DNA from: an uncultured Burkholderiales bacterium
Lineage (GTDB): Bacteria > Pseudomonadota > Gammaproteobacteria > Burkholderiales > Burkholderiaceae_C
NCBI GenBank assembly: GCA_945952065.1
Contig: CAMFGY010000018.1
Location: 1-64,000 of the forward strand
DNA: 64,000 nucleotides
Direction: 5' to 3'
Shown here: piece by piece, positions 24,792 through 32,629 of the stretch
How positions within the stretch are numbered: the stretch's first letter is position 1
Layout: every line of letters starts with the position of its first letter
Made by a program: the position numbers and the translations under genes
The notes under the pieces: model-generated
The model's input: the letters and a program-made list of their open reading frames with translations, nothing else
What the model was told of the DNA's origin: nothing
Databases searched by the model: none

Positions 24792-25451
24792 TCAGATGTA
24801 ATGGGCTGTTTGCGTCATCAATTTGGCGCTCAGGCGCATCATGGTCTTGGCGACTGAGGGCAGGGCCTGCGCGCCAGCGGCCTGGGCTTCATCGGCATGG
24901 CGCGCCTCTTCCAGTTTCATTTGGCTGACGATGGCACGGGAATCCTGGTCGGCCTCGGGCAGGCGATCCAAGTGGGAGGCCAAATGCTGTTCCACCTGCC
25001 GCTCAGTTTCGACCACAAAGCCCAGGCTGTAGCGGTCACCCGCCAGAGCGGCAAGACTGCCAATTGCAAAGGCGCCGCCATACCAAAGCGGGGTGACGTG
25101 GCTGATGCGTCCGCCCAGTTCATCGATGCGTTTTCGGGTCCAGGCCAAATGATCGATCTCCTCTTTGGCGGCCTGTTCAAAGTGTTTGCGCAAAGCAGGG
25201 TCGCGTGTCATCAACGCTTGCGATTGATACAAGGCCTGGGCGCACACCTCACCCACATGATTCACCCGCATCAGGGCCGCGGACAGCTGCTTTTGCGCCT
25301 GACTGAGCGAAGCCCTGTCTGCCTCACCCGCTTCAGTTGCCTTGGCTTCCGGGGTTGGGCGGCTTGCAGGCGGGGTCGCGAAACTGGTGCGTAAACCGTG
25401 GTCGATGCTGGCGAGCAAGCGGTCCAAGCGGGACAGGGGTGGGAGGGACAT
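24792..25451 (-). CDS. coq7: Demethoxyubiquinone hydroxylase Coq7
   Basis: Di-iron monooxygenase that carries out the last hydroxylation in ubiquinone synthesis (2-polyprenyl-3-methyl-6-methoxy-benzoquinone to the 5-hydroxy form); membrane-associated. All carboxylate-bridged di-iron ligands are visible in two EXXH repeats: E68 (NHVGEVCAQ), E98 and H101 (EEIDHLAW), E150 (ETERQVEQHL), E182 and H185 (EEARHADEA). The 219-residue length agrees with the betaproteobacterial form, which has an N-terminal extension rich in Ala/Glu (about 25-58). It replaces UbiF in this lineage. It is transcribed away from the porin gene across a 384-base spacer. Confidence 0.96.
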   Translation of the reverse strand: MSLPPLSRLDRLLASIDHGLRTSFATPPASRPTPEAKATEAGEADRASLSQAQKQLSAALMRVNHVGEVCAQALYQSQALMTRDPALRKHFEQAAKEEIDHLAWTRKRIDELGGRISHVTPLWYGGAFAIGSLAALAGDRYSLGFVVETERQVEQHLASHLDRLPEADQDSRAIVSQMKLEEARHADEAQAAGAQALPSVAKTMMRLSAKLMTQTAHYI

Positions 25452-25835
25452 CGGGCTGAAGATAAAGGCTGTGCTGGACTCAGCAGGACGCGCAGTTTAG
25501 TCAAGAACCGAGGGAGGTCGGGGGGGGGCGGTGGCGTCAGTTGAACGGTCCCCCAAGCGTGCAGACCTGGGCGCAGTTTCGAGCGCAAGTCTGGGCGCGG
25601 ACTTGGGCACAGGAGGCGCGCCGCAGGGGTGTCGTGTGCCGGGCGCTTTGTGAACTATTTATGTTGCGCCGTTTTCGTTGTGTGTCAACAACGCAAACCC
25701 TGATTTATTTGCGCCTGTCTCGCAAAAGCCGCTTTCGTCTGGTGCAATACGGCAACTTCCACTGAGGGGGTTGGCCCGATGGGCCCCGCAAGGGGTTTGC
25801 TGATTGGGACCTCGTTGAATTTTTAGGAGTATCGA
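25452..25835. other. 384-base intergenic region between coq7 and the porin gene
   Basis: No convincing coding sequence. It contains a run of nine G (25520-25528), an imperfect palindrome CGTTGT/ACAACG (25676-25693), and near the porin start two mutually exclusive small hairpins (GGCCC-GAT-GGGCC at 25773-25785; CCCC-GCAA-GGGG at 25784-25795). A strong TTTTTAGGAG ribosome binding site precedes ATG 25836. The length suits an elaborately regulated porin promoter. Confidence 0.6.
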
Positions 25836-26858
25836 ATGAAAAAATCTATTGTTGCACTGGCCGTTCTCGGCTCGTTTGCTGGCGTTGCTGCTGCTCAATC
25901 GTCGGTGACCCTGTTCGGCGTGGTCGATGCTGCTGCTCGTTACACCGAAGCCAATGGCAAGCATGTTTACAGCCTGGCTTCCGGCGGCAACGCCACCAGC
26001 CGTCTGGGCGTGCGTGGTGTTGAAGACCTGGGTGGCGGCCTGAAGGCTGGCTTCTGGCTGGAAAGCCAAGTGAACGTGGACAACGGTTCCTCCGACTCCA
26101 CTCGTTTCTGGAACCGCCGCGCGACCGTCAGCCTGACCTCGGACAGCATGGGCGAAGTGCGCCTGGGCCGTTTCAAGACTTCTGTGCGTCTGCAGATCGA
26201 AGACTTCGATCCGACCGCCACGACCGGTCTGGGTGCCACGACCAACATCTACAGCGCTCTGACCAGCGGCGTGGACATGAGCCGTCGTGACAACCAAGTC
26301 ACTTACACCCTGCCTTCGAACCTGGGTGGTTTCTACGGTTCCGTGGACGTGTCGGCCGGTGAAGGCACCAGCGCCATGAACAAGGACATCGGTGGCCGCG
26401 TGGGCTACAAGGCCGGTGCTTTCAATGTGGGCGTGGCTTACTCTGAGTCTGGTGATACCGACAAGTACAAGCTGCTGAGCGTTGGCGGTACTTACGACTT
26501 CGGCTTCATGAAGGCCTTCGCCACTTACTCGAACACCAAGTTCAAGGACCACGGCCAAGACATCTACAACGTGTCGGTTACCGCACCGGTGTTCGGTTCG
26601 GGTGTTGTCTGGGGTGGCGTGACTTACGCCAAGTACGACCAAGGTTCGAACAAGACTCGTTTGGCTGGTTTGGGTAACGCAGGCCAAGTGGCTCTGGGCT
26701 ACATCCACAATCTGTCGAAGCGTACCGCCCTGTACTCGACCGTCTCTTACCTGGAGAACGGCGACGGCGCTGCATTCTCGCTGAACGGCAACAGCCCGGC
26801 AGTCGCGACCAGCGGCCGCTTTGGCGGCGTCGACTTCGGCGTGCGTCACAGCTTCTAA
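25836..26858 (+). CDS. Gram-negative porin (Burkholderiales general porin family)
   Basis: Trimeric 16-stranded outer-membrane beta-barrel for passive diffusion of small solutes. The 340 residues begin with a classic signal peptide (MKKSIVALAVLGSFAGVAAA) cut before QSSVTLFGVVD, the conserved first strand of this porin family. They end in GGVDFGVRHSF, with the terminal Phe required for BAM-mediated insertion. RLGVRGVEDLGGGLKAGFWLE is a family signature region around residues 52-72. Codon use is noticeably more biased than in neighbouring genes, as expected for a highly expressed product. The strong ribosome binding site and immediate terminator point to a monocistronic unit. Confidence 0.95.
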   Translation: MKKSIVALAVLGSFAGVAAAQSSVTLFGVVDAAARYTEANGKHVYSLASGGNATSRLGVRGVEDLGGGLKAGFWLESQVNVDNGSSDSTRFWNRRATVSLTSDSMGEVRLGRFKTSVRLQIEDFDPTATTGLGATTNIYSALTSGVDMSRRDNQVTYTLPSNLGGFYGSVDVSAGEGTSAMNKDIGGRVGYKAGAFNVGVAYSESGDTDKYKLLSVGGTYDFGFMKAFATYSNTKFKDHGQDIYNVSVTAPVFGSGVVWGGVTYAKYDQGSNKTRLAGLGNAGQVALGYIHNLSKRTALYSTVSYLENGDGAAFSLNGNSPAVATSGRFGGVDFGVRHSF

Positions 26859-26902
26859 TCCAAGCTTTGGCTGGCTGGGCTTTCGGGCTCAGCAACCCAT
26901 CG

Positions 26903-26929
26903 AAAGCCACCTTCGGGTGGCTTTTTTTT
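26903..26929 (+). terminator. Rho-independent terminator after the porin gene
   Basis: GCCACC (26906-26911) pairs with GGTGGC (26916-26921) around a TTCG tetraloop and is followed by eight T. The stem is nearly the same as in the erpA and gltD terminators. Confidence 0.9.
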
Positions 26930-27029
26930 CGGCGCTTCAGTGAGGCCTGCGGGTTCAGTTTTTCTCGGAGCCGTTTGAAGTCCGCTGGCTGGAGAAGACC
27001 GGAGCCCAAGTCGATTGGAGTGTTGTCTC

Positions 27030-27797
27030 ATGAGTTGTTTTCGACCATCTATATGGCTTGCGTCCCTGTGCGTGCTTGCCTTGACGGCCTGTGCGGTGGC
27101 ACCGGGGTCTGCGCCGAGTGGCCTCCCTGCAGAGAACCTCGCCCTGCCTCAAGCTTTGGCGGGTTGGACGGTGCGCCCCTTGCCGGGCAAACGGCTGACT
27201 CAGTACTCGCTGGATGAGCGAGGCGGCAAAGCCTGTGTCTTGGCGCGGGCGGCACAGTCGGTCAGCTTGCTGCGACGCAGCCTGGATATTGATGCCACGC
27301 AGCTGGACCGAATTCAATTCGACTGGTGGATTCAGGGGCTGGAGCCGCAATCCACGGTGACCAGCCCCGATACCGACGACGCGCCCGCCCGCGTCGTGCT
27401 GGGCTTTGCGGGGGACGAAAGCAAGCTGTCGATGCGCAATCGAATGCAATTTGAATTGGCGCAGACGCTCACCGGAGAATTGCCGCCTTATGCGACTCTG
27501 ATGTATGTCTGGGATGCCAAGGCCGATGCGGAAACCCTGGTGATCAGCGCTCGCAGCGACCGAATTCGAAAAATCGTGGTGGGTCGTGGCGCCCAAAGTA
27601 AAGGGGCGTGGTTGCGCATACAGCGTGATGTGCGCACCGATTTTCAAAAGGCCTTTGGTGAAGCGCCCGGGCGTTTGGTGTCCATGGCAATGATGACGGA
27701 CGGTGACAACACCGCCAGTCGCGCCTCGGCTTGCTATGGCAGCATCGTTTTGAAGGATGCTGCAGGTCAGGCGATGGCGGGCAGCTTGCAGCTTTGA
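27030..27797 (+). CDS. DUF3047 family lipoprotein
   Basis: Predicted outer-membrane or periplasmic lipoprotein of unknown function. In the 255 residues a signal peptide ends in the lipobox LTAC (lipidated Cys near residue 21), followed by one DUF3047-like domain with LDRIQFDWWIQG, DDAPARVVLGFAGDE, ATLMYVWDAK and MAMMTDGDNTASRASACYGSIV. The start at ATG 27030 has GGAG nine bases upstream; a TTG fifteen bases earlier is less likely. The cysteine in ASACYGS is a possible partner for another exported Cys. It stands alone between the porin and the peptide importer genes. No function can be assigned. Confidence 0.8.
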   Translation: MSCFRPSIWLASLCVLALTACAVAPGSAPSGLPAENLALPQALAGWTVRPLPGKRLTQYSLDERGGKACVLARAAQSVSLLRRSLDIDATQLDRIQFDWWIQGLEPQSTVTSPDTDDAPARVVLGFAGDESKLSMRNRMQFELAQTLTGELPPYATLMYVWDAKADAETLVISARSDRIRKIVVGRGAQSKGAWLRIQRDVRTDFQKAFGEAPGRLVSMAMMTDGDNTASRASACYGSIVLKDAAGQAMAGSLQL

Positions 27798-27980
27798 TTG
27801 ATGCAGCCAGCGGCGCCTCTGGGGCACTCAGGGCTTACCCGTTTGTCGGCGCATCGGGTCTTGGTCATCATGTCGCACTGTTTTGGTGGGCTTGCTTTGC
27901 CTGCTGAGGCGCAATCCCTCTGATCTCGTGGCAGCCCTAGGTTGGCGTCGTTTCCGGGGTGGCTAACGTTTGAACTGCTC

Positions 27981-28958
27981 ATGCTAGTTTTTATTCTTCG
28001 ACGCCTGGCTCAAGCGCTGATCGTGATGCTCACGGTGGCCTTCATGGCCTTCATGTTGTTCCAGTACGTGGGCGACCCGGTGACCAATTTGTTGGGTCAA
28101 GACGCCACTGAGGAGCAGCGCATTGCCCTGCGTCATGACTTGGGTTTGGATGCCCCCTTTCCCGTGCAGTTTGCGCGTTTTGTGTCAAACGCCGCTCAAG
28201 GGGAGTTTGGCCTGAGCTTGCGGCAAGGGCGCAAAGTTTCCACTTTGATTGTGGAGCGTTTGCCGGCAACGCTGGAGCTTTCTCTTGTGGCTGGCCTGAT
28301 AGCTCTGAGCGTGGGCATTCCTTTGGGGGTTTATGCGGCCTTGAGGCGGGGGCGGGCCAGTTCTCAGTTTTTGATGATGCTGTCCTTGTTGGGGGTGTCG
28401 CTGCCGACCTTTTTGATTGGTATCTTGCTGATACTGATCTTCGCGGTGTGGCTCAAATGGCTGCCTAGCTTTGGTCGCGGTGATGTGGTGGCGTTTGGCA
28501 GCTGGACGACCGGCCTGCTTTCGGCGGATGGTTTGCGCCACATCTTGTTGCCGGCCATCACGCTGTCGGTGTTCCAACTGACGCTCATCATGCGTTTGGT
28601 GCGCGCGGAAATGCTGGAAGTCTTGCGCACCGATTACATCAAGTTCGCCAGAGCGCGGGGCCTGAGCAACCGGGCCGTCTATTTTGGGCATGCACTCAAA
28701 AACACCCTGGTGCCCGTGATCACCATCACGGGCTTGCAGCTGGGCTCCTTGATTGCGTTTGCCATCATCACGGAGACCGTGTTCCAGTGGCCGGGCATGG
28801 GCCTGCTTTTCATTCAAGCGGTGCAGTTTGCTGATATCCCGGTGATGGCGGCGTATCTTTGCCTGATCTCCTTCATCTTCGTCACCATCAATTTATTGGT
28901 GGACCTGCTTTACTTTGCTGTGGACCCGCGCTTGCGTGTGGAAGGCAAAGCCCATTGA
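27981..28958 (+). CDS. Dipeptide/oligopeptide ABC transporter permease (DppB/OppB-like)
   Basis: First inner-membrane permease of a peptide-type importer. The 325 residues start with the family-typical MLVFILRRLAQALIVMLTVA and contain six predicted membrane segments, a large periplasmic loop with LRHDLGLDAPFPVQFARFV, and the cytoplasmic EAA loop (RTDYIKFARARGLSNRAVYF) that contacts the ATPase. ATG 27981 is chosen because upstream codons are non-ATG and the first helix would otherwise be displaced; no strong ribosome binding site is visible. It heads a four-gene plus-strand operon with a second permease and two ATPases. No periplasmic binding protein gene is present. Confidence 0.92.
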   Translation: MLVFILRRLAQALIVMLTVAFMAFMLFQYVGDPVTNLLGQDATEEQRIALRHDLGLDAPFPVQFARFVSNAAQGEFGLSLRQGRKVSTLIVERLPATLELSLVAGLIALSVGIPLGVYAALRRGRASSQFLMMLSLLGVSLPTFLIGILLILIFAVWLKWLPSFGRGDVVAFGSWTTGLLSADGLRHILLPAITLSVFQLTLIMRLVRAEMLEVLRTDYIKFARARGLSNRAVYFGHALKNTLVPVITITGLQLGSLIAFAIITETVFQWPGMGLLFIQAVQFADIPVMAAYLCLISFIFVTINLLVDLLYFAVDPRLRVEGKAH

Positions 28959-28993
28959 AGTGACTCGACCCCGTTTTCCTGAGACCCTGATTG

Positions 28994-29932
28994 ATGAGTT
29001 CAACATCGAGTTCAAGCCCGGCGCCCGGAGCCATTGCCAGATTTCTGGATGGCGACGTCTGGCATTCTTTTCGCTCCTCGCCGGTCGCGATTCTGGCGGC
29101 GGTGATCGCCTTGGTTTGTGTGTTTTGTGCCGTGTTTGCCGACTGGGTGGCGCCTCACAATCCCTTTGATCTGGCCTCGCTGGAGTTGATGGATTCACGC
29201 CTGCCGCCCGCCTGGATGGAAGGGGGCCGCGCCAAATACCTCTTGGGCACCGATGATCAGGGCCGCGATATCTTGTCCGCCCTGATGTATGGCGCGCGCA
29301 TCTCTTTGTTCGTGGGCCTGGCCTCGGTCCTTTTGTCGATGTTGATGGGCGTGGGTCTGGGCCTGCTCGCCGGCTTTGTTGGGGGCAAGGTGGATGCGTT
29401 CATCATGCGGGTCTGCGATGTGATGCTGTCCTTCCCGTCGATTCTGGTGGCCTTGTTGATCGACGGCGTAGGCCGGGCCATCTTTCCTAACGCGCATGAC
29501 GCACTGGCTTTTTTGGTGCTCATCTTGGCGATTTCATTGACCGGCTGGGTGCAGTACGCCCGTACCGTGCGCGGCTCCACCCTGGTGGAGCGCAACAAGG
29601 AGTATGTGCAGGCCGCGCGGGTCATCGGCGTTTCGTCTTCGCGCATCATGCGCAAGCATGTGTTGCCCAATGTTTTGGGCCCGGTCTTGGTGCTGGCCAC
29701 CATTCAAGTGGCCGCCGCCATCATCACCGAGGCCACCTTGTCCTTTTTGGGTGTGGGTGTGCCGCCCACCAGTCCCTCGCTGGGCACTTTGATCCGGGTC
29801 GGCAACGACTTTTTGTTCTCAGGCGAATGGTGGATCACCATCTGGCCTGGCGTCATGCTGGTGCTGATCGCTTTGAGCGTCAATCTGCTGGGCGATTGGC
29901 TGCGCGATGCCCTCAATCCTCGCCTGCGCTAA
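28994..29932 (+). CDS. Dipeptide/oligopeptide ABC transporter permease (DppC/OppC-like)
   Basis: Second permease of the importer, pairing with the upstream DppB-like protein. The 312 residues have the OppC-type N-terminal region, a first helix (AILAAVIALVCVFCAVFADWV), the conserved LGTDDQGRDILSALMYGARISL segment split across the periplasmic face, and the EAA loop NKEYVQAARVIGVSSSRIMRK. The C-terminus DWLRDALNPRLR is typical. The start is ATG 28994, three bases after a TTG; 35 bases separate it from the first permease gene. Confidence 0.92.
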   Translation: MSSTSSSSPAPGAIARFLDGDVWHSFRSSPVAILAAVIALVCVFCAVFADWVAPHNPFDLASLELMDSRLPPAWMEGGRAKYLLGTDDQGRDILSALMYGARISLFVGLASVLLSMLMGVGLGLLAGFVGGKVDAFIMRVCDVMLSFPSILVALLIDGVGRAIFPNAHDALAFLVLILAISLTGWVQYARTVRGSTLVERNKEYVQAARVIGVSSSRIMRKHVLPNVLGPVLVLATIQVAAAIITEATLSFLGVGVPPTSPSLGTLIRVGNDFLFSGEWWITIWPGVMLVLIALSVNLLGDWLRDALNPRLR

Positions 29933-29956
29933 CGCAGCCGCGAGCAGGACAAGACC

Positions 29957-30955
29957 ATGAGCACCATTCCCTTGCTTCAAGTTCGCCATTTGCGGGTTGA
30001 ATTCCCGACCCGGCGCGGCACTTTGCTGGCGCTGGATGACATCAATTTCGACATCGCGCCCGGTGAAATCTTGGGCGTGGTGGGCGAGTCCGGTGCCGGT
30101 AAGTCGCTGACCGGTGCCGCTATCATTGGTTTGTTGGACCCGCCCGGGCGCATTGCCGGTGGTGAAATCTTGCTCGAAGGCCAGCGCATCGATCACTTGC
30201 CCTATGAGCAGATGCGCAAGATTCGCGGCCGCAAGATCGGCGCCATCTTTCAAGACCCACTGACCTCACTGAACCCGCTGTACACCGTGGGGCGCCAGTT
30301 GGTCGAAACCATCACCACGCACCTGGGTTTGACGGAGTTGCAAGCCCGCAAGCGCGCGATTGAGTTGCTGGAGCAAACCGGTATTCCTGCAGCTGCGCAG
30401 CGCATCGACCAATACCCGCATCAGTTCTCGGGCGGCATGCGCCAGCGGGTGGTGATTGCCTTGGCCTTGGCGGCTGAGCCCAAGCTGATCGTGGCGGATG
30501 AGCCGACCACTGCCTTGGATGTCTCCATCCAAGCGCAGATCATTGCGCTGCTCAAGCGGGTCTGCAAAGAGCAGGGGGCGGCCGTGATGTTGGTGACCCA
30601 TGATATGGGCGTGATTGCTGAGACCTGCGACCGCGTCGCAGTGCTTTACGCGGGCCGTGTGGCCGAGATCGGTCAGGTGCAGGAAGTGATCCACCACCCC
30701 GCCCACCCTTACACCCGTGGCTTGATGGGTTCAATCCCCGCCATGGATGAAGACCGCGAACGCCTGCTCCAAATTGACGGCGCCATGCCCCGATTGAATG
30801 CCATCCCTCAGGGCTGCGCTTTCAATCCGCGTTGCCCTCAGGCTTTTGATCGCTGCCGCAGCCAGCGGCCTGAACTGCTGGCGGCGGCCAACACACAAGC
30901 AGCCTGCTGGTTGCATGCTGAAGGCGCTCGCAGCAGCATGGAGGCCGCAAGATGA
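29957..30955 (+). CDS. Peptide ABC transporter ATP-binding protein (DppD/OppD-like)
   Basis: Cytoplasmic ATPase of the importer. In the 332 residues: Walker [11 protein letters not shown]-loop [10 protein letters not shown], signature [15 protein letters not shown], Walker [16 protein letters not shown], and the switch histidine in [10 protein letters not shown]. The C-terminal oligopeptide-family extension has the cysteine-containing motif [14 protein letters not shown] seen in DppD/OppD proteins. It lies 24 bases after the second permease gene, and its last four bases overlap the start of the partner ATPase gene. Confidence 0.94.
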   Translation: MSTIPLLQVRHLRVEFPTRRGTLLALDDINFDIAPGEILGVVGESGAGKSLTGAAIIGLLDPPGRIAGGEILLEGQRIDHLPYEQMRKIRGRKIGAIFQDPLTSLNPLYTVGRQLVETITTHLGLTELQARKRAIELLEQTGIPAAAQRIDQYPHQFSGGMRQRVVIALALAAEPKLIVADEPTTALDVSIQAQIIALLKRVCKEQGAAVMLVTHDMGVIAETCDRVAVLYAGRVAEIGQVQEVIHHPAHPYTRGLMGSIPAMDEDRERLLQIDGAMPRLNAIPQGCAFNPRCPQAFDRCRSQRPELLAAANTQAACWLHAEGARSSMEAAR

Positions 30956-31947
30956 GCCGCCCTTTGTTGGAAGTTCAAGACCTGGCCAAGACCTTTGATG
31001 TCTCTCCGCCTTGGTTGAACCGTGTGATCGAGCGCAAACCCAAGCAGTTTGTGCATGCGGTGGATGGCGTCAGCTTCTCGATTGCCAAGGGACGCACCCT
31101 GGCCTTGGTCGGCGAGTCGGGTTGCGGCAAGAGTACGGTGGCGCGCTTGTTGGTTGGCCTTTACGAGCCCACGCGCGGCGCCGTTCGCTTCGATGGTGAG
31201 GACATTGCCAAGACCCTGGGCTCCAGCGGGGCCTTGGCCTTGCGACGGCGCATGCAGATGATTTTTCAAGACCCGTATGCGTCTTTGAATCCGCGCTGGA
31301 AAGTGCAAGACATCGTGGCTGAGCCCTTGCGAGAGCATGGTTTGCTGTCCGGCTTGGAGCAGCAGCGCGAACGGGTGGGGGAGTTGTTGCGCTCGGTGGG
31401 CTTGTCGCCCGTGGATCGCGACAAGTTCCCGCATCAATTCTCGGGCGGGCAACGGCAGCGCATCTCGATTGCGCGCGCGCTGGCGACACAGCCGGAATTT
31501 TTGGTCTGTGATGAGCCAACTTCGGCGCTGGATGTTTCGGTGCAGGCCCAGGTGCTCAACATCATGAAGGACCAGCAGCGCGACAAGGGCCTGACCTATT
31601 TGTTCATCTCGCACAATCTGGCGGTGGTGCGCCATGTGTCCGATCAGGTGGGCGTGATGTACCTGGGGCGCTTGGTGGAACTCGCTGACAAGGCGCAGCT
31701 GTTCGAGCAACCCCGCCATCCCTACACCCGCATGCTGTTGGATGCGATTCCCGACATTCACATGACGGGCCGGTCGCGCACTCCGGTGCAAGGGGAGGTG
31801 CCCAATCCGCTCAATCCGCCCAGTGGTTGCAGCTTTCATCCGCGCTGCCCCAAGGCCAACGCGCGTTGCAAGGTCGAGCGGCCGCAGATGCTGCAGTTTC
31901 AGGGCATCCAGGTGGCTTGCCATGCCGTGGAAGAAGGGCGCAGCTGA
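30952..31947 (+). CDS. Peptide ABC transporter ATP-binding protein (DppF/OppF-like)
   Basis: Second ATPase, expected to form the heterodimer with the DppD-like protein. In the 331 residues: an F-type N-terminal insertion ([17 protein letters not shown]), Walker [11 protein letters not shown]-loop [10 protein letters not shown], signature [15 protein letters not shown], Walker [15 protein letters not shown], and the switch region [10 protein letters not shown]. The C-terminal [14 protein letters not shown] motif matches the oligopeptide transporter family. It is the last gene of the four-gene importer operon; the downstream genes are convergent. Confidence 0.94.
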   Translation: MSRPLLEVQDLAKTFDVSPPWLNRVIERKPKQFVHAVDGVSFSIAKGRTLALVGESGCGKSTVARLLVGLYEPTRGAVRFDGEDIAKTLGSSGALALRRRMQMIFQDPYASLNPRWKVQDIVAEPLREHGLLSGLEQQRERVGELLRSVGLSPVDRDKFPHQFSGGQRQRISIARALATQPEFLVCDEPTSALDVSVQAQVLNIMKDQQRDKGLTYLFISHNLAVVRHVSDQVGVMYLGRLVELADKAQLFEQPRHPYTRMLLDAIPDIHMTGRSRTPVQGEVPNPLNPPSGCSFHPRCPKANARCKVERPQMLQFQGIQVACHAVEEGRS

Positions 31948-31999
31948 GGCAAGCCAGCAGCCCTTGATGCCCTTGATCGATCTGCTTGATGCGCTCAGT

Positions 32000-32245
32000 T
32001 CAGGGCTTGGTGCCCGAGGCTGCAGCAGCGGGCGGTTTGGCTGTTTCGGCCTGAGCCGCTTTCGACAGGGTCAGCGGACCCTTTTGGCCGCAGCCGGCAC
32101 TCGCCAGCATCAGTGCGAGGCCTGCAAGCAGAACCGCTGCTCTTGACCCTTGGCTTTGTGCGGTCGCGAGCGCAGTTGCGCCGACGCGACCTACACTTGC
32201 GGCCTGCGTGAGGCAATCGCGCTTGGCATTTTGTTTCTTCATCAT
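32000..32245 (-). CDS. lptM: LPS translocon maturation chaperone LptM (YifL-like lipoprotein)
   Basis: Small outer-membrane lipoprotein that helps LptD form its native disulfides. In the 81 residues, a hydrophobic stretch ends in the lipobox ASAGC (C52), followed by the diagnostic mature start CGQKGPLTL and a short Ala/Pro-rich tail. The N-terminal cytoplasmic part is unusually long (about 35 residues, basic and Ala-rich). I see no internal ATG, GTG or TTG that would give a more normal signal peptide, so ATG 32245 or 32242 stands. The start is 18 bases from the divergent cyaY start. Lysine-biosynthesis lysA, a frequent neighbour, is absent here. Confidence 0.88.
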   Translation of the reverse strand: MMKKQNAKRDCLTQAASVGRVGATALATAQSQGSRAAVLLAGLALMLASAGCGQKGPLTLSKAAQAETAKPPAAAASGTKP

Positions 32246-32263
32246 TGCGGAAGTTTATCGTCC

Positions 32264-32629
32264 ATGTCCTCCCCAACGCCGGCTCCTGCAGCCACGCCCC
32301 TTTCTGACGCGGAATACCTTGCCAAGGCGCGTGCTTTGTTGGATCAGATCGAGGCTCGTGTCGACGCATGGTTGGATGCCGATGTGGTGGACATCGACAG
32401 CCATCGCAGCGGTGGGCTGTTGGAGCTGAGCATGCCGGGCGGCAGCAAAATCATCATCAACACCCAGCCGCCGCTGCAAGAAATCTGGCTGGCGGCTCGG
32501 GCCGGGGGTTATCACTTTCGCTATGTGGACGGACGCTGGCTGGACACCCGCAGCAGCGCCGAATTCCTGCAACTGTTGTCCGAACAAGCCAGCGCGCAGG
32601 CCGGCTTGGCGCTGAACTTCAGCGCTTGA
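32264..32629 (+). CDS. cyaY: Iron donor protein CyaY (bacterial frataxin)
   Basis: Frataxin homologue that modulates Fe-S cluster assembly by the IscS/IscU machinery. The 121 residues match the family length and show LSDAEYLAKARALLDQIEARVD (acidic helix 1), the LLELSMPGGSKIIINTQPPLQEIWLAARAGGYHF beta sheet core in two consecutive motifs, and DGRWLDTRSSAEFLQLL as helix 2. ATG 32264 follows a weak ribosome binding site; earlier in-frame starts would run through the divergent lptM. Its stop codon lies inside the 3' end of convergent mrcA (11-base overlap). The lptM-cyaY divergence is common in betaproteobacteria. Confidence 0.94.
   Translation: MSSPTPAPAATPLSDAEYLAKARALLDQIEARVDAWLDADVVDIDSHRSGGLLELSMPGGSKIIINTQPPLQEIWLAARAGGYHFRYVDGRWLDTRSSAEFLQLLSEQASAQAGLALNFSA

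Noticed and set aside
25541-25765. A 74-codon plus-strand frame in the coq7-porin spacer
   Set aside because: No ribosome binding site or recognisable protein features; the Arg/Cys-rich translation looks like chance coding in GC-rich DNA.
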